Part shown: positions 57,481 to 64,000 of the stretch, piece by piece
Layout: the number at the start of each line of letters is the position of its first letter
How positions within the stretch are numbered: position 1 is the stretch's first letter
Assembly: GCA_902558885.1 (NCBI GenBank)
Contig: CACEFQ010000001.1
Location: forward strand, 62,001-126,000
Length of the DNA stretch: 64,000 nucleotides
Direction: 5' to 3'
DNA from: an uncultured SAR116 cluster alpha proteobacterium
GTDB lineage: Bacteria; Pseudomonadota; Alphaproteobacteria; Puniceispirillales; Marisalimonadaceae
Position numbers and translations under genes: made by a program
The notes under the pieces: model-generated
What the model was told of the DNA's origin: nothing
What the model saw: only the letters and a program-made list of their open reading frames with translations
Database searches by the model: none

Positions 57481-57841
57481 GTCCAGTATTTTGTTTCATA
57501 TAACTTCAGGTCCAAATAACATTTCTAAATCTATGTTAGGTTTTCTTCTTGCTAGAACAGCATCTGAAGAAGGACACGAGGTTGAAATATTTTTATCTGG
57601 TGATGGCGTCCAGTTAATTAGAAATACTATTATTGAAAACTTGACAGGTTTGGGTACTGGAAAATTAAAAGAACATATGTCTATCTTAGAAAAAAATGGT
57701 GTTGTAATATATGTTTCTTCTATGTCATGTGAAAATAGGGGAATAACTGATAAAGATTTAGAAGGAAAAAAAGTCAGGAAAGTTTTACCAAAGACACTTT
57801 TGGATTTAGTACTGAGTACAGATAAGACTCTGATATATTGA
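57479..57841 (+). CDS. DsrE family protein
   Basis: The 120-residue soluble protein matches the DsrE/DsrF-like small sulfur-relay fold: ILFHITSGPNNISKSMLGFLLARTA at the start, then EVEIFLSGDGVQLIR, and VVIYVSSMSCENRGI with Cys81 or so in the position of the active cysteine. Such proteins carry or sense reactive sulfur. It starts at TTG (57479) just at the end of the terminator, whose stem carries the ribosome-binding site. A link with the molybdenum enzyme, whose cofactor needs sulfuration, is possible but not shown. The minus-strand SDR gene follows tail to tail. Confidence 0.8.
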   Translation: MSSILFHITSGPNNISKSMLGFLLARTASEEGHEVEIFLSGDGVQLIRNTIIENLTGLGTGKLKEHMSILEKNGVVIYVSSMSCENRGITDKDLEGKKVRKVLPKTLLDLVLSTDKTLIY

Positions 57842-57843
57842 CC

Positions 57844-58668
57844 TTATTGGCTCATAACAAATCCACCATTTGGTGATATAGTTTGACCTGTTACAAACTT
57901 CGCTTCATTAGATGCTAGGTACACTGCAGCCCAAGCAATGTCATCAGGAGATCCAAATTTTTTCATTGGCGTTGAGGATTTAACTAATTTTTTAACATCA
58001 CCTAAACTACTTGTCATGTCTGTATCTATATAACCAGGCGCAATTGCATTCACTCTAATATTTCTAGATGCAAGTTCTTTAGCAGTTGCTCTAGTGAAGC
58101 CAAGAATAGCAGCCTTAGCTGCTGAGTAATGAGGAGATGATGGCCCCCCAGTTGTTCCTAAAACAGAGCCCATATTTATAATTGACGCTTCTTTTTGATT
58201 ATTCATAATCTTTAGAGCTTCACGTGTGCAAAAAAAAGTTCCATCCAAATGAATGGAAATCATTTTTCGCCATTCTTCATCAGTCATATTTACGGTTACA
58301 TCAAAATGGCTTTTAATTTTTCCATTTGTTGCAAATTCTTTACTTTGGAGATTGTTAACTTTTATTCTTTCTTCAAGTAAGTCTTTACGATCTTCAAAAC
58401 CATTAATACCAGCATTATTAACTAATATATCTAATTTTTTGTACTTTATTGAAATTTCTAAAAAAACATTTTTGACGTTTTCTGAATTTGATACATCCAG
58501 ATAATAAGCATTTCCATTTAGTTCACGAGCTTTTTGGGTTGCTTCGTCTATATTGATGTCACATAAAATTACTTTTGCTCCTTCATTAAAAAAATGAGTT
58601 GCTATTGACAAGCCAAGTCCTCTTGCGCCACCAGTAATCAAAGCAATCTTATTTTTTAATCTTTCCAT
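57844..58668 (-). CDS. SDR family oxidoreductase
   Basis: The 274-residue NAD(P)-dependent short-chain dehydrogenase has the cofactor motif ALITGGARGLGLSIATHFF, NNAGINGF, and the catalytic serine region INMGSVLGTTGG with YSAAKAAIL (Tyr and Lys). The segment ERIKVNNLQSKEFATNGKIKSHF is an inserted loop that is longer than usual. It would reduce or oxidise a hydroxyl group on an unknown substrate. It is divergent from the MaoC-like gene. Confidence 0.88.
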   Translation of the reverse strand: MERLKNKIALITGGARGLGLSIATHFFNEGAKVILCDINIDEATQKARELNGNAYYLDVSNSENVKNVFLEISIKYKKLDILVNNAGINGFEDRKDLLEERIKVNNLQSKEFATNGKIKSHFDVTVNMTDEEWRKMISIHLDGTFFCTREALKIMNNQKEASIINMGSVLGTTGGPSSPHYSAAKAAILGFTRATAKELASRNIRVNAIAPGYIDTDMTSSLGDVKKLVKSSTPMKKFGSPDDIAWAAVYLASNEAKFVTGQTISPNGGFVMSQ

Positions 58669-58769
58669 AAATCAAAACCTCAATAAAAATTCGATCATAA
58701 AAATATATTAAAATAAAGAAATTTTTTGAATTCTTGCTATTTAAAACTTAGATATATATTTTATTCATA

Positions 58770-59243
58770 ATGAATAATTCAAAAAAAAACAAAATAAGCA
58801 AATATTTTGAAGATTTTTCAATTGGTGATAGTTATCAATTACCATCAAGAACTCAAACAAGTGCTATTTTCTCTATGTTTCAAGCTGCTTCTGGTGACAA
58901 TGATCCAATTCATTATGACAAGGAGTTTTGTAAATCAAAAGGGCACTCAGATATGTTGGCTCATGGAATGCAAGTTTTTATTCAAACTGCAGCTGGAGCA
59001 GGCTCTTTCCCAACAGAAATTCGTGATAGTTTATTAGGATTAGTAGAGTTTTCTGGTAAAATTATAAAACCTGTCTATAGAGAGGATACATTATATCCTG
59101 AGTTATTTATATCAAACCTTATTGAACAAAATACGACTGGTATAATTGAAATGAAAGCAATAGTTTATAATCAAAATAAGATTTTAGTCTTTGAAGGTTG
59201 TCACAAATATTTACTTAAGAAAAAAATGCCTAATGATAAATAA
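58770..59243 (+). CDS. MaoC-like hot-dog dehydratase
   Basis: The 157-residue single hot-dog-fold protein has the MaoC/R-hydratase motif AASGDNDPIHYD, with Asp45 and His48 in the catalytic positions, and HSDMLAHGMQVFIQT after it. It probably hydrates an enoyl-thioester. SDR and MaoC genes side by side often act in fatty-acid or polyketide-type steps, which gives a weak context link to the divergent SDR gene. The last 11 bases overlap the next gene. Confidence 0.84.
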   Translation: MNNSKKNKISKYFEDFSIGDSYQLPSRTQTSAIFSMFQAASGDNDPIHYDKEFCKSKGHSDMLAHGMQVFIQTAAGAGSFPTEIRDSLLGLVEFSGKIIKPVYREDTLYPELFISNLIEQNTTGIIEMKAIVYNQNKILVFEGCHKYLLKKKMPNDK

Positions 59244-60360
59244 AAAGTTTAAATTTATTATAAAAGTTATTGTATTTATTATATTATTTTTACCTTATTG
59301 TGCTTTTTCAAATTCAAATAATTGTGAAAATGATAAAAAAATTTGTGATAAACTAAATCAAGTAGTTGGTATTAAAACTCCAATCATGGTTGCAAGCGGC
59401 ACTTTGATTAATGACAAATTAATAGTCACTAATAGGCATGTAGTAGAAGATCATGAGCAGTTTATCATTAGATTTAATAATGGTGAGATAAAAAAAGCCT
59501 TTCCATTACCTCACAACTTTCCTGCAGATTTAGCAATTTTAACTTTGAGCAAAGAAACTGCTATTTCAAATCAATTTATACAATCATCTGAAATAAATGG
59601 GATGATTAGAGTTATAGCTTTTGATCAAGGAAGAAAATCAAATCGTATTTATGATAAAGGTAAAATAATTTCCTTTGCTGACGTTAAAAAATTTCCTCAA
59701 TCTAGAATACATACTGATGCAAAAAGTCTTCCTGGTAATAGTGGTGGTGCTGTAGTTGATGATACAGGAAATTTAATTGGTATTTTGGCTTCAGGAGATG
59801 GAAATATTAATGAAATTGTTCCTATTTCATTAGTTAATGATGTCATAAAGAATACTAGTGAAACACACAAAGAAAATTTTTTTAAAACTGGCAAAAATAT
59901 TAGGTTATGTGCAGACAATCTTGAAGAAGCTCAATATATTCAAAAAAACCTAAATGATAAAATAGCAAATAACATAGACAATTATTGTTGGAATTCTAAG
60001 AACAAACAATTGATAGATCAAGCTGGTCAAACTTTTGGAAGATTAGGAGATCTTAAAAAAGCAAAAAAATTTCTTGAAATGAGTGTTAAACTTGATCCTA
60101 ATAGTCCAAATTCTTTAATATCTCTAGCCATTACATATCATATTATGAGAGATTTAGAAAAAGAAAGGCCAATAATATTAAAATTATTAAAACTTATTCC
60201 TGAAAATCCTCAAGTATTAAGATTAGGTGTCCAAGTTGCCGGGGTTTTAAAAGATAAAAAAATGTCAGAAAATGTTTTAAATCTGATGACTAAATATAAT
60301 AAAGAAGCTTTGCCACTTGCAAAAAAATTTATTGAAAATGCTTTTAAATCTAATCAATAA
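59233..60360 (+). CDS. Secreted trypsin-like serine protease with TPR region
   Basis: The 375-residue protein has a signal peptide (hydrophobic residues 8-24), a trypsin-like domain with the triad His69 (TNRHVVEDH), Asp99 (FPADLAIL) and Ser170 (PGNSGGAV), and a C-terminal helical part resembling tetratricopeptide repeats (about 240-340, including AGQTFGRLGDLKKAKKFLEMSVKLDPN). The triad is complete, so an active periplasmic protease of the DegP-like/S1C-related fold is likely; PDZ domains are not seen. The start is placed at the ATG at 59233, inside the end of the MaoC-like gene. It is convergent with a subtilisin-like gene and overlaps its end by 11 bases. Confidence 0.86.
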   Translation: MINKKFKFIIKVIVFIILFLPYCAFSNSNNCENDKKICDKLNQVVGIKTPIMVASGTLINDKLIVTNRHVVEDHEQFIIRFNNGEIKKAFPLPHNFPADLAILTLSKETAISNQFIQSSEINGMIRVIAFDQGRKSNRIYDKGKIISFADVKKFPQSRIHTDAKSLPGNSGGAVVDDTGNLIGILASGDGNINEIVPISLVNDVIKNTSETHKENFFKTGKNIRLCADNLEEAQYIQKNLNDKIANNIDNYCWNSKNKQLIDQAGQTFGRLGDLKKAKKFLEMSVKLDPNSPNSLISLAITYHIMRDLEKERPIILKLLKLIPENPQVLRLGVQVAGVLKDKKMSENVLNLMTKYNKEALPLAKKFIENAFKSNQ

Positions 60361-61606
60361 GATAATTGTCTAAGGGATCAGGTATCCAGCCATATTTTGT
60401 TATTTTTTTTCCTTTTTGAATAGCTCTGTTTTTAAGAAAATTAATAATTTCACTTTTAGATGCGTTGTTGTGTTTGTTGATGTATCTAGAAATTAATGCA
60501 ACTAATTTTGGAACTGCGTAGCTTGTACCACCCGTATAAGCTCTAACGCCTCTGTGGTCAATAACTTCAACACGTTCAGCTGGCACCATAAAATCAATTG
60601 AATTTATTCCATAATTAGAGCCTCTTCCAAGCCTTCCCGTTTGATCAGAAGATGTAACAGAAATAATATTATTTAGCTTTAATGATGCTGGATAAATAGG
60701 TTTTTCATCTAAATTAAAACCATTGTTGCCGGCTGAAACAACAAAGATTATATTATTATGTTTTTCAGCAGCTTCTTTAAAGCAAATCCAATCTGACAAA
60801 TTATCAGAGCCCATTGATAAGCTTACAAGTCTTATTGAATTTTTAGCTATATGATTAATTAATTCTCTAAATCTACACATATCATTTGCTGGGAACCTGT
60901 AAGGAGCTATAAGAGAGTTAGGTGACTCTTTAGCTAGCACACTAAATACTGTTGTACCATGGTGTCTTGGGTAAAAAGGATTTTGCCTTGGGTCGCTGTC
61001 AAAAGGTTTATTATCATTATCCCAAAAATCAAATCCTAGTATTTCTCTATTTCTGGTGGCTATGTGTTTTTGAAGATTTTCAAGAGTATAATTTATACCT
61101 GTATCAACTAATGCAATAACATTTTTATTTTTGTCATTATCGAGAGTAGGTGTCTTAGGATTTAGAAGTTTAACATCATTTATTGTTAATTTTGATAAAT
61201 CAATTGTTTGAATTTCAATAGGTATCAATTCTTTGTTATATGTAATTCTTTTTGCAATTAAAATTTGACAATTTTTGTTAGATCTTATTTCTATAAGAGG
61301 ATTATTTTCTAAGTCATAAAATATAAAAATTGATCTTTGAATATTATTAGACCTAATAAATAATTTTATCTCTAATTTTGTTTGTTTTTCATTATTTACA
61401 AATATATATAAATTTCTTGTTTTTTTTAAAATTTTCCAACTATTATTTATATTATCTTTGAGATTTGTGGCAGTTATATTTTTACAAAAGTTTTCATGAT
61501 ATTTTTTTATTCTAAGAAGATCATGTGTTTGAGCATTACTATAACTTTCTCCAATGAATGAAATCAAAAAAACTATTGCAAATATAAAATTATATATAAA
61601 TCTCAT
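60350..61606 (-). CDS. Secreted subtilisin-like serine protease
   Basis: The 418-residue protein has a signal peptide (residues 1-23) and an S8 peptidase domain with Asp168 (IALVDTGINY), His216 (RHHGTTV), the oxyanion asparagine Asn294 (SAGNNG) and Ser362 (GGTSYAVP). The region between residue 25 and about 155 is a basic pro-like domain with a weak fold. All catalytic residues are present, so it is probably active in the periplasm. It ends 11 bases into the trypsin-like gene on the other strand, and lies 5 bases after the SDR gene on the same strand. Confidence 0.88.
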   Translation of the reverse strand: MRFIYNFIFAIVFLISFIGESYSNAQTHDLLRIKKYHENFCKNITATNLKDNINNSWKILKKTRNLYIFVNNEKQTKLEIKLFIRSNNIQRSIFIFYDLENNPLIEIRSNKNCQILIAKRITYNKELIPIEIQTIDLSKLTINDVKLLNPKTPTLDNDKNKNVIALVDTGINYTLENLQKHIATRNREILGFDFWDNDNKPFDSDPRQNPFYPRHHGTTVFSVLAKESPNSLIAPYRFPANDMCRFRELINHIAKNSIRLVSLSMGSDNLSDWICFKEAAEKHNNIIFVVSAGNNGFNLDEKPIYPASLKLNNIISVTSSDQTGRLGRGSNYGINSIDFMVPAERVEVIDHRGVRAYTGGTSYAVPKLVALISRYINKHNNASKSEIINFLKNRAIQKGKKITKYGWIPDPLDNYLID

Positions 61607-61611
61607 TTCTA

Positions 61612-62373
61612 TTATTTTCTTAAAGAAGGAAGTCCAACACCAGTTGCTTCAAAGCCTCCATCAACCGATAAAATTTGACCAGTAATATAAGATGCTTTTT
61701 CAGATGCTAGAAAATAAATAGCATTAGCTATTTCATTTTCTGTTCCATACCTATTTAATGGGATTGCATCATGGTAAGCATCTATTATATCTTGAGAATG
61801 GACTGCCATAGCTAGTTTTGTTTTTACCGGCCCTGGAGCCACACAATTTACTCGAATTCGATATTCCCCTAATTCAGCAGCCTGTTGTTTAGTAAGTTGA
61901 ATAATCGCAGCTTTTGAAGTTCCATATGCAACTCTTAATGTTGAAGCTCTAAGACCTGAAATAGATGCTATGTTAATAATGTTTCCATTAGTTTTTTTTA
62001 GATAAGGTATTGCCTTTTGCGAACACATAAAAGCACCATCTAAATTTGTTTTCATTACCTCATTCCATCGTTTAAAGTCTGTCATTTCAATTGTGCCAAA
62101 GTCTGCGACGCCAGCATTATTTACTAAAACATCAACTCTGTTATGCCATTTGATAATCTCTTCATACATCTTCTCTATGCTACTAAGTTGTGAAATATCA
62201 TAACAAAATGACTTCATATGATTGTTTGTAAAAGATAATTTTGAAAGTTCGCTTTTGTCTCTATCAACTATTGCAACTTTGTAATCATGTTTACTAAATA
62301 ATTTGGCAGTTGCTAAACCAATGCCTCTAGCCGCACCTGTTATTATAGCTAATTTTGTCTTAGTTGATTCCAT
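61612..62373 (-). CDS. SDR family oxidoreductase
   Basis: The 253-residue short-chain dehydrogenase has the cofactor motif AIITGAARGIGLATAKLF, NNAGVADFG, INIASISGLRAS and YGTSKAAIIQLTKQ (catalytic Tyr and Lys). The C-terminal QILSVDGGFEATG is typical of 3-oxoacyl-ACP reductase-like SDRs. Substrate unknown. It lies downstream of the glutathione transferase gene (19-base gap) and upstream of the subtilisin-like gene on the same strand. Confidence 0.9.
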   Translation of the reverse strand: MESTKTKLAIITGAARGIGLATAKLFSKHDYKVAIVDRDKSELSKLSFTNNHMKSFCYDISQLSSIEKMYEEIIKWHNRVDVLVNNAGVADFGTIEMTDFKRWNEVMKTNLDGAFMCSQKAIPYLKKTNGNIINIASISGLRASTLRVAYGTSKAAIIQLTKQQAAELGEYRIRVNCVAPGPVKTKLAMAVHSQDIIDAYHDAIPLNRYGTENEIANAIYFLASEKASYITGQILSVDGGFEATGVGLPSLRK

Positions 62374-62392
62374 AATCTACCAAATCAAGAAA

Positions 62393-63037
62393 TTAAACAT
62401 TATCTAACACAGGGTTTGACGGTCTATTTTCTAAGTCGCTTTTCCATCGATTAACGTTCTTATATTGCTGTGTAATATCAATTTTTAAAATATTAGATAG
62501 ATTAAACATAAAATGACTTGTTATATCAGCTATGGAAAACTTATCACCAAAAAGATATTTGTTTTCGGATAGATGTGGATCAATCCTATTTAGTAAAATT
62601 TTAAACATCTCAATGCCACGTTCAACTATTTCTCGAGATTGATTAATGTTGGTTCGAGTTCCTGGTACAACTTTTCCTTTAAAAAAAGATGTTTTATTTC
62701 TTACTGAATGTAATAGTGGTAAAAATCCATCCAGTTCAATTCTTCTGTTCCACATATCAATAATTGCTTGTTCTTCTGCAGTACTTCCAAATAAATTTGG
62801 GTTTTTAAATTGTTCATCTAAATAACGGCAAATTGAAATTGTTTCTGTAATGATTGATCCATTTTCTAATTCTAGAAAAGGGATACAATTAAATGGGTTC
62901 ATTGAATTATATGGTTCTTTGAATAACTCATCATCTCTAACATTCACCGAAACTGTTTCTAATTTTATATTCTTTTCTCTTAAAAACATTTCAACTCTAA
63001 GTGCATTTGCAGCAGGAGCAAATGTATATAATTTCAT
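62393..63037 (-). CDS. Glutathione S-transferase family protein
   Basis: The 214-residue protein has an N-terminal thioredoxin-like domain (KLYTFAPAANALRVEMFLREKNI, then NPFNCIPFLELENGSIITETISICRYLDEQF, with the conserved proline and Glu-Thr for glutathione) and a C-terminal helical domain with FSIADITSHFMF. It is a GST with unassigned substrate. It shares a strand with the SDR gene and may be part of one transcript. Confidence 0.9.
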   Translation of the reverse strand: MKLYTFAPAANALRVEMFLREKNIKLETVSVNVRDDELFKEPYNSMNPFNCIPFLELENGSIITETISICRYLDEQFKNPNLFGSTAEEQAIIDMWNRRIELDGFLPLLHSVRNKTSFFKGKVVPGTRTNINQSREIVERGIEMFKILLNRIDPHLSENKYLFGDKFSIADITSHFMFNLSNILKIDITQQYKNVNRWKSDLENRPSNPVLDNV

Positions 63038-63070
63038 ATAAATATCCCTCTCATAAAATTAAAAAATTTA

Positions 63071-63832
63071 TCAATTCTTAATTCTATACCCTGTTTTAAA
63101 AATATACCATATGATACTTACACAGACAGTTGTAAATATAAAAATAAATGTAACGCTGGTTAATATTGGAACATCTCCAACACCAAAAAAAGTCCATCTA
63201 AAACCTGATATCAAATATACAATTGGATTAAGTAAAGCAAATTTTTGCCAGAAAGGTGGCAGCATATCAATAGTATAAAAACTTCCACCTAAAAACACTA
63301 ATGGGGTAATTATTAACATAGGCACAATATTTAATTGTTCAAAATTATCTGAAACAATTCCAATAATAAAACCAAGCAAACTAAATGTTAAACAAGTTAA
63401 AAATAAAAAAAATATCATATAAATTGGATGAACTATATCTATGTTTACAAAAAAATATGATGTGCCCAAAATTATTAAACCAATGCTAAACGCTTTTGTC
63501 GTAGCTGCGCCAACATAACCAATTACTATTTCTACAAAAGATAATGGAGCAGATAATAATTCATAAGTTGTTCCTATAAATTTTGGAAAATATATACCAA
63601 ATGAAGCATTATTTACGCTTTGCATCTGTACTGTTAGCATTATAAGTCCTGGAACAATAAATGCTCCATAAGAAACATTACTAATATTATCCATTCGAGA
63701 ACCAATTGCAGCACCAAATACAATAAAATATAAAATTGTAGATAAAACAGGAGATACAAGACTTTGTATAAGAGTTCTAAATGATCTATTCATTTCATAT
63801 CTATAAATTGCATGTATGCCACGAAGATTCAT
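63071..63832 (-). CDS. ABC-2 type transporter permease
   Basis: The 253-residue membrane protein has six predicted helices and the ABC-2 pattern SLVSPVLSTILYFIVFGAAIGSRM at the start and PMLIITPLVFLGGSFYTIDMLPPFWQKFALLNPIVYLISGFRW near the end. It matches YadH/NodJ-type exporter permeases, with substrate unknown. Its ATG follows the stop of the ATP-binding gene by 3 bases on the same strand, so the two make an export pump. Confidence 0.9.
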   Translation of the reverse strand: MNLRGIHAIYRYEMNRSFRTLIQSLVSPVLSTILYFIVFGAAIGSRMDNISNVSYGAFIVPGLIMLTVQMQSVNNASFGIYFPKFIGTTYELLSAPLSFVEIVIGYVGAATTKAFSIGLIILGTSYFFVNIDIVHPIYMIFFLFLTCLTFSLLGFIIGIVSDNFEQLNIVPMLIITPLVFLGGSFYTIDMLPPFWQKFALLNPIVYLISGFRWTFFGVGDVPILTSVTFIFIFTTVCVSIIWYIFKTGYRIKN

Positions 63833-63835
63833 TAA

Positions 63836-64000
63836 TTATTCCTTGATTATCTTTACAAAAATTTCTTCTAATGAAGTTTCTTCTGTTTGGATATCGAATA
63901 GGTTAATTCCAATTCTGTTCATGTCAGATAGTAAAGAAGTTATTCCAGTTCTTTCTTTTCCAGTGTTATAGTAATAAAGAAATGATTTACCTTCATCAAT
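63836..64000 (-). CDS. ABC transporter ATP-binding protein, C-terminal fragment
   Basis: The frame reads from the window edge to the stop at 63836-63838 and gives 54 residues of the C-terminus, including GINLFDIQTEETSLEEIFVKIIKE. The ending SLEEIFV is typical of exporter ATPases paired with ABC-2 permeases. The nucleotide-binding motifs lie beyond the window. The permease gene starts 3 bases after it. Confidence 0.85.
   Translation of the reverse strand: MDEGKSFLYYYNTGKERTGITSLLSDMNRIGINLFDIQTEETSLEEIFVKIIKE

Noticed and set aside
1-64000. CRISPR array, IS element or prophage
   Set aside because: No regularly spaced repeats, transposase or phage structural gene was recognised in the window.

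Overview
The window is chromosomal DNA of a low-GC, streamlined, probably marine alphaproteobacterium. The evidence is the strong AT bias, short intergenic gaps, and an alphaproteobacterial gene order: erpA-xthA, dgt, argS, SPOR protein, scpA-scpB, tatABC, serS, surE, pcm, LysM/M23 lipoprotein, DUF815 ATPase, yajC, secD, secF. An Aap/Bzt-type amino-acid ABC transporter, TrmFO, and a form II CO-dehydrogenase-like operon agree with this. A relative of Pelagibacterales or of the AEGEAN-169/HIMB59 lineage is the likeliest reading, but no rRNA is present and the lineage cannot be settled here.

Layout. 1-4.7 kb: end of a DUF3422 protein, an NTF2-like protein, tRNA-Pro, a histidine phosphatase, two unknown envelope proteins, a TauD-type dioxygenase and cystathionine beta-lyase. 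4.9-11 kb: the four-gene amino-acid transporter with a terminator-like hairpin after the binding-protein gene, then a sulfurtransferase and a cysteine synthase on the other strand, so transport sits beside sulfur amino-acid genes. 11-17.2 kb: an ABC-F ATPase, a small membrane protein, a frameshifted small secreted-protein gene, tRNA-Asn, the selenium pair mnmH and a reductase-selD fusion, and tRNA-Cys. 17.3-47.7 kb: the housekeeping core (TolC-like protein, valS, an IlvD/Edd dehydratase, the syntenic block above, trmFO, uvrA, ssb, gyrA, coaD), ending at tRNA-Lys(UUU), a known type of substrate for MnmH.

47.8-64 kb is the accessory part. After a 560-base gene-free stretch come a cytochrome c and a sorbosone/glucose dehydrogenase-like protein. 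Then follow a small secreted protein, two small unknown genes running with coxE- and coxD-like genes, and a divergent coxS-coxL-coxM operon of the form II (AYRGAGR) type. The shared intergenic region holds two perfect inverted repeats side by side. Beyond it are a DsrE-like gene whose ribosome-binding site lies in the stem of a terminator, an SDR, a MaoC-like hydratase, a trypsin-like and a subtilisin-like protease encoded tail to tail, a second SDR, a glutathione transferase, and the start of an ABC-2 exporter that runs out of the window.

The best candidates for something undescribed are the CoxDE-associated small proteins with the double-dyad regulatory region, the terminator/ribosome-binding-site overlap, and the frameshifted small gene. 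No CRISPR array, IS element, prophage or rRNA operon was seen.
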